DNA from: UTCFX2 sp963788305
GTDB taxonomy: Bacteria > Chloroflexota > Anaerolineae > Anaerolineales > UBA4823
Direction: 5' to 3'
Length of the DNA: 64,000 nucleotides
Assembly: GCA_963788305.1 (NCBI GenBank)
Contig: CAWBGK010000004.1
Span: 186,001-250,000 of the forward strand
The translations under genes were made by a program, and so were the position numbers. Below the pieces are notes generated by a model. It did not search any database. It was not told the DNA's origin and saw only the letters and a list, made by a program, of their open reading frames with translations. Below, piece after piece: positions 45,045 through 53,499 of this stretch. How positions within the stretch are numbered: position 1 is the stretch's first letter; every line of letters starts with the position of its first letter.

Positions 45045-45377
45045 CTATCTGCCAGGTTTTAGAAACGCGCCTAAAAACAGCCCGAGCGCCAGTGTCAGCG
45101 TGATCGTGACCCAGGGGTAGCTGGCGACCTTTTTGCTGAAGTCACCCGGAACTCGATCTGCTACATCCTGGATTTTCGTATTGTATTGGCTCAATCCTTG
45201 TCCAACCCCCTTATTAATGGTCTTCACTGCCTCAGTTACCGTTGACTTCACGTCAGCCCCAAGCTGATCGGATTTCCTGCTCAACCCGGTGGCGCCGTCA
45301 TCCGCTAATGTTGCGATATCCTCTTTCGTGTTTTCAATGTCTTGATTAACTTTCTTCTCAAATGCCTTATCATTCAT
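45045..45377 (-). CDS. DUF883 (ElaB/YqjD)-like membrane-anchored protein
   Basis: ATG at 45377 (an ATG at 45383 also follows the AAAGGA site but too closely). About 110 residues: a soluble helical N-terminal part (KVNQDIENTKEDIATLADDG, SDQLGADVKSTVTEAVKTIN) and one C-terminal helix (WVTITLTLALGLFLGAFLKP). This is the layout of the ElaB/YqjD group, which in E. coli tethers ribosomes to the inner membrane in stationary phase; that role is not shown here. Confidence 0.72.
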   Translation of the reverse strand: MNDKAFEKKVNQDIENTKEDIATLADDGATGLSRKSDQLGADVKSTVTEAVKTINKGVGQGLSQYNTKIQDVADRVPGDFSKKVASYPWVTITLTLALGLFLGAFLKPGR

Positions 45378-45529
45378 ATTCATATTCCTTTCTGGCTTTC
45401 GCCCTTCGTGAGTTCGGATGTCTTTAATCTTCTAATATAAGTCTACTCCCCGAGCGTCTCAACAGCGTCATAAGCAAACTAGATGGGGAAAAGAGCTGAC
45501 CTTTCTGGCTGAATCACCAGGTCTCTGAT

Positions 45530-46531
45530 CTACCTGCTCCAATACTGTCGCACCTTGCTCTGCAGCGCAATATCGTCAGCTTCTTCGATACTGGTGATAC
45601 GCGGCGCATCCCAAAATACTTGCGGATCGGCCGTCAGTACCAGGGTCAGCACGCCGCCGGGCAAGAGCGCCTCTTTCGGGATATTGATAGCTCGCAAGTG
45701 GGCCAACACCAATCCATCGCCTTTTGAAGGTTTGACGATGTAAAAAGCGAGTTTGCCGCTTTCGGGTTCCAGAATTGCTTCCTGCACGACGCCGAGCAGA
45801 TTGCCCAGTCCATCGTACAGCTCGACCTTGAGTAATTGGGAAGCGTAGGCCACTTTGTACACCGGACCGCCAGGGACATTGCAGCTGGTTGCCAACATAC
45901 CGATGCGCGCCCACTTTTGCCAGAAGGTCCGCACAGAGTTCTCCCAATCGGTCGGCGTAAGCTGCTTGTCGGCGGGAAGGGTCGGCGCGCCTGAGAACTG
46001 TTCTGGGATCAAGCGCACCTGGATTGTCTTATTCTGGGCGTCTATTACTCCGCTGTTGATCGTTACAACCTCAAAAGGAATCAAAACCTTCTCTCCAGGC
46101 GCGACGTCAAGGTCAGCCGTCGGCTCCATCAGCATGTAGATGATGTAGGTCTCGCAGGTGTTGACGATGTAGTCGCTGATAACCCCCAATTTGTCCCCAT
46201 TCTCATCCACCACCTGATAGCCCATCAGGTTGGAAAGATGGGTTAACTCTGCACGCAGTTCAATGGGGCGGATTTCGGCTGCCTGGGATTGCGGCGGCTT
46301 TTCCCGAGTCTCAGAAAGAGGGTTGTCTTCCTTCACCGCTTGAGTTACGTTAGGATCCTCAAGCTCTGTTTCAGTGGCCTTTTCTGTCGGAAAATCTGTA
46401 TCAGGGCTTGATGAGGTCGCATTGGCGAGCTCTGCAGGCTGAACCCCTTCCGGTTGTGCCAGCTTGCAGGACATCAAAATCACAGCCAGGCTGATAAGGA
46501 TGGCAAGATAGCGGTATCGTATCAATGACAT
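45530..46531 (-). CDS. PRC-barrel lipoprotein
   Basis: ATG at 46531 with AAAGGA two bases before TTATG. A lipoprotein signal (LISLAVILMSCK) is followed by an acidic linker of about 70 residues. Then two PRC-barrel-like modules: HLSNLMGYQVVDENGDKLGV, ISDYIVNTCETYIIYMLMEP and, in the second, YASQLLKVELYDGLGNLLGV with VQEAILEPESGKLAFYIVKP. 333 residues. PRC-barrels bind proteins or RNA in various systems; here the domain would face the outside of the cytoplasmic membrane. Part of the stress/envelope gene group. Confidence 0.8.
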   Translation of the reverse strand: MSLIRYRYLAILISLAVILMSCKLAQPEGVQPAELANATSSSPDTDFPTEKATETELEDPNVTQAVKEDNPLSETREKPPQSQAAEIRPIELRAELTHLSNLMGYQVVDENGDKLGVISDYIVNTCETYIIYMLMEPTADLDVAPGEKVLIPFEVVTINSGVIDAQNKTIQVRLIPEQFSGAPTLPADKQLTPTDWENSVRTFWQKWARIGMLATSCNVPGGPVYKVAYASQLLKVELYDGLGNLLGVVQEAILEPESGKLAFYIVKPSKGDGLVLAHLRAINIPKEALLPGGVLTLVLTADPQVFWDAPRITSIEEADDIALQSKVRQYWSR

Positions 46532-46749
46532 AATCCTTTCAGGGCGTTCATCCTTCCGGTCAAAGCAGCTTAATTAATCGAGGATCTATGACCACCCTAA
46601 ATGCAGCATTTTTTATATCAGCGGAATTCGCCTTGAGAACTCTACTAGCGCGCGAGGTTCGACCCCGAGCGGCTCTTGCACCTGGTTCCGATGTTAAATA
46701 TGCTATCTCTGACCAGGCAGATCAAGGAATCATCGTTCAAGATTGAACT

Positions 46750-46881
46750 TTAATTTGAGCTGCGGTCCTCATCAGACGATGCTGCCTGGATTTGCATGTG
46801 TTCTAACTTAACCATACGGCCTGCAATCCAGCCGACGACGGCTCCAATTGTGAGCCATACAATAAACTTTAACAGTTCCAT
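46750..46881 (-). CDS. Tiny GlsB-like membrane peptide (43 residues)
   Basis: ATG at 46881 with AAAGGAG seven bases upstream. One helix, MELLKFIVWLTIGAVVGWIA, equals the first helix of the GlsB-CsbD fusion in pattern, then GRMVKLEHMQ and a polar tail rich in Ser/Asp. It looks like a GlsB-type gene reduced to its first helix, or a genuine one-helix stress peptide. The good binding site favours expression. Confidence 0.6.
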   Translation of the reverse strand: MELLKFIVWLTIGAVVGWIAGRMVKLEHMQIQAASSDEDRSSN

Positions 46882-47058
46882 GGGTATTCTCCTTTAGAAT
46901 TTCTTGATAAATCTCAGTTTTCAGCGGTTCCATTTCCGTGAGAGCCTATCCTACAACCTGTTGAATCCCCGGCATTTGGGTTCCAATAGGTTGTCTTATA
47001 GGGATCGGTAGAGGCGCTGTGAGGCAACTCTGCTCGAAGGATCAAGTAATTATGAGGC

Positions 47059-47217
47059 TCACACCATCCCCAGCAGGTTCAGGACAAGCAGGACCACGGC
47101 AATAACGATCAGGATATGGATCCAATTCCCGGTTTTTGGAAAGCTGGAGCTAATGTTCCGACCGAAAAAGCCAAGCAGCCACAGGATTACTAGAATGATG
47201 ATGATTGTCCATAACAT
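47059..47217 (-). CDS. lmo0937-family small membrane protein (52 residues)
   Basis: ATG at 47217 with AAAGGAG seven bases upstream. Two hydrophobic segments, LWTIIIILVILWLLGFFGRN and WIHILIVIAVVLLVLNLLGM, joined by a short polar loop. Size and pattern match the lmo0937/DUF5670 family of two-helix membrane proteins of unknown function, often near stress genes. Confidence 0.75.
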   Translation of the reverse strand: MLWTIIIILVILWLLGFFGRNISSSFPKTGNWIHILIVIAVVLLVLNLLGMV

Positions 47218-47304
47218 GAGATTTCTCCTTTTCCTTATCAGGTAGTTCGGGTGGGGTCATGCGAGGTTTCGACGTTCACAGCATGACGGTTTCAAAATTA
47301 AAGA

Positions 47305-47694
47305 CTAATTTTTCTTAGGATCGTTGGAATTTAATATCCATTCAAACAGAAGCTCTTGATCTTTTGGGAGCTGGATCGGTTGCGAGAATTGTGTGTACCC
47401 TGCCAGGTTGATGCCGTGAAGTTCCTGCATCCGATCTCGATACCAGCGGTCAAAAGGGAGATCTGAGGAGATGATCCGACTGAACACCTGGTTGGTATCA
47501 AGGGCTTCCAAAGTGGTTATGGCAATTGCCCCAAATGTATTCTCAACCAGCACCATACGTTCGGCTGTGATTCCCAGCCTTCGTCGAGATACAATGTACA
47601 TCTGTAGCTGTGCGCCGGATAATTCCTGGCAAAATCGCCGCCAGGACTCCACCTTACCGGCAACGATGGGTAGAGTCAGAACAAGTCCAGACAT
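47305..47694 (-). CDS. Conserved hypothetical protein divergent from the BTAD regulator
   Basis: ATG at 47694 with a rather distant GGAGGG (12 bases). The 129 residues include LTLPIVAGKVESWRRFCQEL, MYIVSRRRLGITAERMVLVE and FDRWYRDRMQELHGINLAGY. The overall layout suggests a ferredoxin-like dimeric fold, and I have the impression of similar short proteins next to BTAD regulators in other Chloroflexota. No catalytic residues can be named. It shares the intergenic region that holds the palindromic operator candidate. Confidence 0.6.
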   Translation of the reverse strand: MSGLVLTLPIVAGKVESWRRFCQELSGAQLQMYIVSRRRLGITAERMVLVENTFGAIAITTLEALDTNQVFSRIISSDLPFDRWYRDRMQELHGINLAGYTQFSQPIQLPKDQELLFEWILNSNDPKKN

Positions 47695-47715
47695 CAGTAT
47701 TTTCGGCCCTCCAAA

Positions 47716-47750
47716 TTACCAACGATCAATATTTTCAGTATAATATTGAT
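47716..47750 (+). promoter_or_regulatory. Promoter with overlapping 9-bp palindrome before the BTAD regulator
   Basis: TTACCA (47716-47721), 17-bp spacer, TATAAT (47739-47744). A perfect inverted repeat, ATCAATATT (47725-47733) and AATATTGAT (47742-47750) with 8 bases between, covers the spacer and -10 box. This is a typical position for an autoregulatory operator in a divergent region. Confidence 0.65.
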
Positions 47751-47782
47751 GAGTCTCAAAAGCGTCACAAGAGAGTGCATCT

Positions 47783-50164
47783 TTGCTTGGTCCAACGCCG
47801 CAATTAATCGTCAATTTATTGGGACCTCCAGAAGTGCTGCTGGATGAAAAAGCGCTGATTTTTCCTACACGCAAGACGCTGGCGCTGTTGATTTATCTGG
47901 CAATCGAAGCCAGGCTGCAGCCACGCGAACACCTGGCCGCTCTGCTCTGGCCAGACGCAAGCTCTGAGCGCAGTCACGCCTCGCTCCGCAACACGCTGGG
48001 TCATCTGCAGATGGCACTAACTCGCGCCGGCGGACAGGCAGAGACTCCTTACCTTCTAATTTCTCACACTGCGCTGGGTTTGAATCCTGATGCGTCGATC
48101 AAAATTGACACCAATATTATCGAGGCTGCCTATGCCAAGGCACGCCTTGATCGGTCGAGCCGATCGCAGCCAGAAGGTTCTGACAGCCTGCCGCTGCTGC
48201 AGTCAGCCGCTGCCTGCCAGCGCGGCGATTTTCTTGTGGGCTTCTCACTGGGTGATGCGCCAGTTTTTGATGATTGGGCAGCCGTGCAGCGCGAAGTCTG
48301 GCACCGCCGATTAGGTTTGATCTTCGACCGGATGTCCGAAATCCAGTTTGCAGGCGGCGATTTTGCCGGCGCCGCAGAGACTGCCTCGCGTTGGATTGCG
48401 CTGGATGCGCTGAACGAAGTCGCTTATCGCCGCAAAATGCGGGCGCATTACGCTGCCGGCGAACGGGGACAGGCACTGAGTGCTTATGAGGTTTGTCGCG
48501 CCATATTGATAGAAGAATTAGGCGTCGAACCTGAGCCGGATACGGAGGTCCTGGCAGCGCGCATCCGCACTCAGCTTTCTGTTCATCCCGCCGCACCTGA
48601 ACATATCCTGGCAGATACTTCGGTCTCTTTTCTGGGAAATCTATTTGCCGGGCGCAAAAGCGAGTATCAGGTGCTCGTTGATAGCTACGAGCACGCCGCC
48701 TCAGGTTTAGCTCAGCTTGTAGTGCTGCGCGGCGAAGCGGGAATTGGCAAGACTCGCCTCGCCACCAAATTTTTAGCCTGGGTTAGCGCTCAGGGATCTG
48801 AAATTTTGAAGGGAAGCGCCTTTGAGAGCAGCAGCCATTTGCCGTTTCAAGCGCTGGTTGAGGCGCTCCGGCTGTGGCTCGGTGAAAAAAACACGATCAC
48901 GGAATCACTCGATGATGACTGGAGGTCATCTCTCGGACAGCTTCTGCCTCTATTGAAAGAAGGCAATCCAGGTTATGCTGAGACTGAGTGGGATAGTAGC
49001 GCTCCAGAGGCGAAGGATATCCGCTCTCAGCTCTTTGAGTCCTTCTTGCAATTTACACTTGAGCTGACCCAACAGGCGCCGCTTGTGCTGTTCGTGGATG
49101 ATCTGCAGTGGGCAGACAGTGCGACGCTGGACCTGCTGCAATATTTCATCCGGCGCTGGCGTGAAAGCGCTGTGCGGGTCTTGCTGCTTGTCAGCCTGCG
49201 TTCAGAAGCACTGATTCCAATAAACCAATCTCAGGGTACAGGTGCTCGAGCGGGCAGCCCTCTCAGCTTAATCGAATGGTTGAGGCGCGTGGGACGTGAG
49301 CTGGCGCCAATCTACCTAGAGTTGGAGCCGCTTGGCGAGCAGGAGACAGTCCAAATGGCGAAGACCATCCTTTCGCCTCCTGCCGCCGATTTCGCCCAAT
49401 GGTTGTATGCAGAAACACACGGCCATCCGTTCTATTTGGTGGAGACTTTGAAGGATCTGCTCGAACGTCGGGTGCTTCATCCCAAACGAAAAGCGCAGGG
49501 GCAATGGACCTTCGCAGTGGACGCAGAGCACAATCTTGGGCAGGCGGTCCGTGTCCCTTCTAATGTACATGCTGTGATCCGGTCGCGCTTGAACCGCCTC
49601 AGCCCGAATGCCTTCAGTTTGCTGACAGGTGCAGCCGTGCTCGAACGGCGGATCACATTTGTGCGCCTTTGTGCGATCTCCACTCTGGACGAAGATCTGG
49701 CATTACCCGCCCTGGATGAATTGATCAGCTTCAGGCTCCTTCTTGAAGCGGCGCAGCCGGGGGCTGCAAGCGACTACACTTTCATTAACGATATGCTGCG
49801 CGACGTTGTGTACACGGAAGCCGGGGACGCCCGCAGACGGCTTTTCCACAAGCGGGCTCTTGAAATGCTGGAAACGTCTGGGGATTCTCCAGCGGTCCTG
49901 GCCCACCATGCGCTTGCCGCCGGGTTGATGCAGTCAGCCTTCCGCTTCAGCCTGGCTGCCGGTCGGGAAGCACTCCGCCTCATGGCAACAAATGAAGCCA
50001 TCGTGCATTTTGAGCGCGCCAATCGGATTGTGCTTGAAGGATCATTGCCAGAAGCGGCAGCCGAGTTCGGATTTGCAAGAACTTTCTCTGCTGTTAGACC
50101 AGGCTTATGCAATCGGGGGACAGAACGAAGAAACTTGATTGACGTTCGCTTCGACTTGCAATAG
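47783..50164 (+). CDS. BTAD domain AAA-ATPase transcriptional regulator, altered C-terminus
   Basis: TTG start at 47783. Order: an OmpR-like winged-helix at 10-90 (LIVNLLGPPEVLLDEKALIF, KTLALLIYLAIEARLQPREH, ASLRNTLGHLQMAL), the bacterial transcriptional activation domain at about 100-255 (AYEVCRAILIEELGVEPEPD), and an AAA/STAND-type ATPase with Walker A GEAGIGKTRLA and Walker B LVLFVDDLQWAD. Near 50070 the frame slips; another frame reads DLQELSLLLDQAYAIGGQNE and stops at 50136-50138. Members of this group normally continue into TPR repeats, which are missing. Probably controls the ABC operon that follows (inference). Confidence 0.85.
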   Translation: MLGPTPQLIVNLLGPPEVLLDEKALIFPTRKTLALLIYLAIEARLQPREHLAALLWPDASSERSHASLRNTLGHLQMALTRAGGQAETPYLLISHTALGLNPDASIKIDTNIIEAAYAKARLDRSSRSQPEGSDSLPLLQSAAACQRGDFLVGFSLGDAPVFDDWAAVQREVWHRRLGLIFDRMSEIQFAGGDFAGAAETASRWIALDALNEVAYRRKMRAHYAAGERGQALSAYEVCRAILIEELGVEPEPDTEVLAARIRTQLSVHPAAPEHILADTSVSFLGNLFAGRKSEYQVLVDSYEHAASGLAQLVVLRGEAGIGKTRLATKFLAWVSAQGSEILKGSAFESSSHLPFQALVEALRLWLGEKNTITESLDDDWRSSLGQLLPLLKEGNPGYAETEWDSSAPEAKDIRSQLFESFLQFTLELTQQAPLVLFVDDLQWADSATLDLLQYFIRRWRESAVRVLLLVSLRSEALIPINQSQGTGARAGSPLSLIEWLRRVGRELAPIYLELEPLGEQETVQMAKTILSPPAADFAQWLYAETHGHPFYLVETLKDLLERRVLHPKRKAQGQWTFAVDAEHNLGQAVRVPSNVHAVIRSRLNRLSPNAFSLLTGAAVLERRITFVRLCAISTLDEDLALPALDELISFRLLLEAAQPGAASDYTFINDMLRDVVYTEAGDARRRLFHKRALEMLETSGDSPAVLAHHALAAGLMQSAFRFSLAAGREALRLMATNEAIVHFERANRIVLEGSLPEAAAEFGFARTFSAVRPGLCNRGTERRNLIDVRFDLQ

Positions 50165-50167
50165 AAT
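50139..50167 (+). promoter_or_regulatory. Promoter of the ABC export operon
   Basis: TTGACG (50139-50144), exact 17-bp spacer, TAGAAT (50162-50167), about 120 bp ahead of the first permease gene. Confidence 0.6.
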
Positions 50168-50290
50168 ATCATTAATGGAGAGAATCATATCTCTCACGAA
50201 GCGGATGGCGTCTTATCAGGCCGATTATAGCGCTGGGGGGTCAGTTCCTGATAGCTCGCTTCTAAAGGATTGTAGAAAGGGACCGCAAGG

Positions 50291-51520
50291 ATGAGATTAT
50301 ATCTTCAGCTTGCCTGGCGCAACATCTGGCGCCACCGCGGCCGCACGATGATCGTTGCTGTTGCGATGGCTATCGGCCTTGCGATGATGATGATGTACGA
50401 TGGGCTGATGCAGGGTTTCGACCAGGCGATTTACGGCAACGCGATCAAGGTCCTGGGCGGAAATATCCAGATCCATGCAGACGGGTACCGCTCGGAAACC
50501 GGTCAGAACCCACTCCTGCCGCTGCCGAATGACCAGGCTGCCGTGGAAGCAGCATCCGCCCACCCGCAGGTGCTGGCAGCCTCACGGCGGATCAACACAG
50601 GCGGGATGGTCAGCAGCCCCGAAGGCGCCTTCGGTGTCAGCATCATCGGGATCGAGCCTGAAAAGGAGGCGGATGTTAACCTGGCTGCACAGCACGTCGT
50701 CCTCGGCCGGTACCTGAACTCCGACGACACCGATGTAGTCCTGATCGGGAAAGGTCTGGCCGATGCGATGGACGTCGCAGTAGGCGACCGGATCACACTG
50801 GTCGGCCGCTCCACTCATGAGCAGATGCGCCAGCGGACGATGAGTGTTGCCGGCATCTACGACCTGGGGATGCCTGAGCTCGAGAAGGGCACGGTCTACA
50901 TGTCGCTTGGCGAAGCCCAGTCCTTGTTTGACTTGATGGACCAATCCACTGAAATCGCGATCGTGTTAAAGGTATTAGGCCAGGAGCCAGAGGTGATCGC
51001 CGCGCTTGAGCCGCAGCTCCCCGGCTACGAAATCGACACCTGGAGGAACAACTACCCCGAGCTGTTGGCGGCGATCACAACCAAGAACGGGGTCATGAAC
51101 ATCTTCAGCGTCGTGATCCTGGTCATTGCCGGGATCGGCATCCTGAACCTGCTGCTGATGGCCGTGTACGAGCGCACACGCGAGATCGGTCTGCTCGGCG
51201 CTCTCGGGCTCAAACCGCGCCAGATTTCCTGGCTTTTCATCCTTGAAGGCACGATGATGGGCATGGTTGGGGTGGCGACAGGCATCCTCCTGGGTCTGGC
51301 TTTCAACGGCCTGCTGCGCAGGGTCGGACTCGACTTCAGCGCAATGGGGGGCGTGACCGAGTATATGGCGCTGATCAGCGGGCGCATTTATCCTAGCTGG
51401 GGGACCGAAAAACTGCTCAGCCGCGCCCTGACGGTCGGGATCATCTCAGCCCTGGCGGCTTTCTTCCCGGCGCGTGAAGCCGCCCGTCGCGAGCCGGCCG
51501 AAGCGCTGCATCACGTGTGA
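50291..51520 (+). CDS. ABC transporter permease, FtsX/MacB-like (1)
   Basis: ATG at 50291 with AAAGGG ten bases upstream. The 409 residues begin LYLQLAWRNIWRHRGRTMIV, the usual start of this group, then a first helix, a periplasmic MacB-PCD-type domain (about 45-260) and a C-terminal FtsX domain with three helices (VMNIFSVVILVIAGIGILNL, FILEGTMMGMVGVATGILLG, ending FFPAREAARREPAEAL). Works with the second permease and the ATPase as a MacB/Lol-type exporter driven from the cytoplasm. Overlap with the next gene's possible GTG shows tight coupling. Confidence 0.9.
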   Translation: MRLYLQLAWRNIWRHRGRTMIVAVAMAIGLAMMMMYDGLMQGFDQAIYGNAIKVLGGNIQIHADGYRSETGQNPLLPLPNDQAAVEAASAHPQVLAASRRINTGGMVSSPEGAFGVSIIGIEPEKEADVNLAAQHVVLGRYLNSDDTDVVLIGKGLADAMDVAVGDRITLVGRSTHEQMRQRTMSVAGIYDLGMPELEKGTVYMSLGEAQSLFDLMDQSTEIAIVLKVLGQEPEVIAALEPQLPGYEIDTWRNNYPELLAAITTKNGVMNIFSVVILVIAGIGILNLLLMAVYERTREIGLLGALGLKPRQISWLFILEGTMMGMVGVATGILLGLAFNGLLRRVGLDFSAMGGVTEYMALISGRIYPSWGTEKLLSRALTVGIISALAAFFPAREAARREPAEALHHV

Positions 51521-51528
51521 GGACAGCT

Positions 51529-52752
51529 ATGATCCAACTCTTTCGAATGGCATTTCGCGACCTCGCCCGCAACCGCCGCAGGACTTTTTTCTCCATCCTG
51601 GCGCTGGCAATCGGTTTGGCTTTGCTGATCGTGATGGCGTCTTTTATAAACGGCGAGATGAACAACGCGATGGACACCAGCATCGAGCTGCAGAGCGGTC
51701 ATCTGCAGGTCCGGGAGCAGTCCTTCGACGAGCGGAAGTCAAGCTTGAAGTGGGAAGACCTCGTCGAAGATCCTGATCAGGTCGTCCGCCAGCTGAGCTC
51801 ACTGGAGCCTGTCAAAGCAGCCGCGCCGCGATTATTTGCGAGCGGAATCGTCGAATCCGGCAGTCAGTCCTCCGGCGTCAGCATCATCGGCATCGACCCA
51901 GATTCGGAGACCAACGATCCGTACCGGGAAGGATTGATCCAGGGCGAGTGGCTGAGCTCCGACGAACGCGAAGGGATCTTGATCGGCCGACCCCTGGCAG
52001 AGAAAATGGGATTGGAGCCCGGCGACCAGATCAACCTGACCGCAAATACCTCGGGTGGAGGGCTCAGCGAGCAGCCTTTCACGATCCGGGGCATCTACAC
52101 CACCGAAACCAGCACCTTCGACAACGCCATCGTCTTTCTTCCTCTGAAAAAAGCACAGGCGCTGACCGGAGCGGAGAACCACGCCAGCACGATTTTCGTC
52201 CTGCTGAAAGACAAAGAGCAGACCGATGCGGTGATCGATGCGATCCAGTCTTCTTCCTTCAAGATCTTGACCTGGCGGAAGATGAACGAAATCATCATCT
52301 CGACGGAAAACCTGTCCAACGCTTATATGAACCTCTTCTACCTGATAGTGCTCGTCGTGACGGCTACCGTCATCGTCAACACCCTGATCATGGCTGTCTT
52401 CGAGCGCACGCGTGAGATCGGCATTCTGGCGGCCATCGGCATGAAAGGCCGGCGCATCATGGCCATGTTCCTGGCTGAGTCGTCGATCCTGGCAGTCGGC
52501 GGCATCCTGCTTGGGCTGGTGCTGGGCGTTCTAGGTGTCGCGTATCTCGAGCGCCACGGGTTTTATGTCGGAAATATGGCTGTCGGTGGAGGCGGTTTCC
52601 TGATTCGAGATACGGTTTATGCAAAATTCAGCCTGGATCGCACGATTTATGTGAGCGTCCTGGCGTTTATTGTCACCCTGCTGGCCGGGGTTTACCCGGC
52701 ATTGCTGGCTGCCCGGATGGAGCCTGTCGAAGCACTTCGTGCTGAAAAATAG
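51529..52752 (+). CDS. ABC transporter permease, FtsX/MacB-like (2)
   Basis: ATG at 51529 with GAGG six bases upstream (a GTG at 51517 is less likely). The 407 residues show the same layout as the first permease: MAFRDLARNRRRTFFSILAL, a periplasmic domain with IIGIDPDSETNDPYREGLIQ, and an FtsX domain (LIMAVFERTREIGILAAIGM, KGRRIMAMFLAESSILAVGG, YPALLAARMEPVEALRAEK). Two different permease genes point to a heterodimer. Confidence 0.9.
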   Translation: MIQLFRMAFRDLARNRRRTFFSILALAIGLALLIVMASFINGEMNNAMDTSIELQSGHLQVREQSFDERKSSLKWEDLVEDPDQVVRQLSSLEPVKAAAPRLFASGIVESGSQSSGVSIIGIDPDSETNDPYREGLIQGEWLSSDEREGILIGRPLAEKMGLEPGDQINLTANTSGGGLSEQPFTIRGIYTTETSTFDNAIVFLPLKKAQALTGAENHASTIFVLLKDKEQTDAVIDAIQSSSFKILTWRKMNEIIISTENLSNAYMNLFYLIVLVVTATVIVNTLIMAVFERTREIGILAAIGMKGRRIMAMFLAESSILAVGGILLGLVLGVLGVAYLERHGFYVGNMAVGGGGFLIRDTVYAKFSLDRTIYVSVLAFIVTLLAGVYPALLAARMEPVEALRAEK

Positions 52753-52778
52753 GCCCATTTCTACAAGGAGATCTCAAA

Positions 52779-53498
52779 ATGGAAGTTGTTCGCGTTGAAA
52801 ACGCTGCTCGCATTTACAGGATCGGTAACATCGAGACGCATGCCCTGCGCGGCGTCAATTTGACCATCGAACGCGGTGAATTTTCTGCCCTGATTGGTCC
52901 TTCGGGATCAGGGAAGACCACGCTGCTGCAGCTGATCGGCTGCCTGGACCAGCCAACCAGCGGGAGTGTATTCATAAACGGCCAAGAGGTGAGCAGGCTC
53001 AACCGCAACCAGCGCGCCGATATGCGCCGCGGCACGATCGGGTTTATCTTCCAGTTTTTTGCGCTGATTCCGACCCTCTCGACCTTTGAGAACGTGGAAA
53101 TGCCGCTGCTGCTGAACGGGCAAAACCGGGCCGAACGCCGGAAGCGGGTGGAAGAGCTGCTCGGGGCCGTGGAGCTGACCGACCGCGCCCACCATCGCCC
53201 CGACCAGCTCAGCGGCGGCCAGCAGCAGCGCGTCGCGATTGCCCGCGCCCTTGCAAGTCGGCCGCTACTTATCTTAGCCGACGAACCGACCGCCAACCTG
53301 GACACCGCCAACGGCAAACAGGTCATGGAGATCATGGCTCGCCTGAACCGGGAAACCGGCGTGACTTTCATCTTCGCCACGCACGACCCGCGCGTGATCC
53401 AATACGCCCGGCGGGTGGTCACTCTCCAGGACGGTTTGATCACGGAGGATCAATCAATCGCCGAGGGATCCGTCGAAAAAGCCGGCCTGGAAGGCTGA
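52779..53498 (+). CDS. ABC transporter ATP-binding protein, MacB/LolD-like
   Basis: ATG at 52779 with AAGGAG nine bases upstream. The 239 residues have Walker A GPSGSGKTTLLQLIGCLDQP, Q-loop IFQFFALIPTLSTFENVEMP, signature LSGGQQQRVAIARAL, Walker B LLILADEPTANLD and H-loop FATHDPRV. All residues needed for ATP hydrolysis are present. Partner of the two upstream permeases and the adaptor lipoprotein downstream. Confidence 0.95.
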   Translation: MEVVRVENAARIYRIGNIETHALRGVNLTIERGEFSALIGPSGSGKTTLLQLIGCLDQPTSGSVFINGQEVSRLNRNQRADMRRGTIGFIFQFFALIPTLSTFENVEMPLLLNGQNRAERRKRVEELLGAVELTDRAHHRPDQLSGGQQQRVAIARALASRPLLILADEPTANLDTANGKQVMEIMARLNRETGVTFIFATHDPRVIQYARRVVTLQDGLITEDQSIAEGSVEKAGLEG

Positions 53499-53499
53499 G

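Noticed and set aside
46640..46720. GGTTCGACCCCGAG as the T-arm of a tRNA
   Set aside because: No acceptor stem or anticodon arm can be drawn around it.
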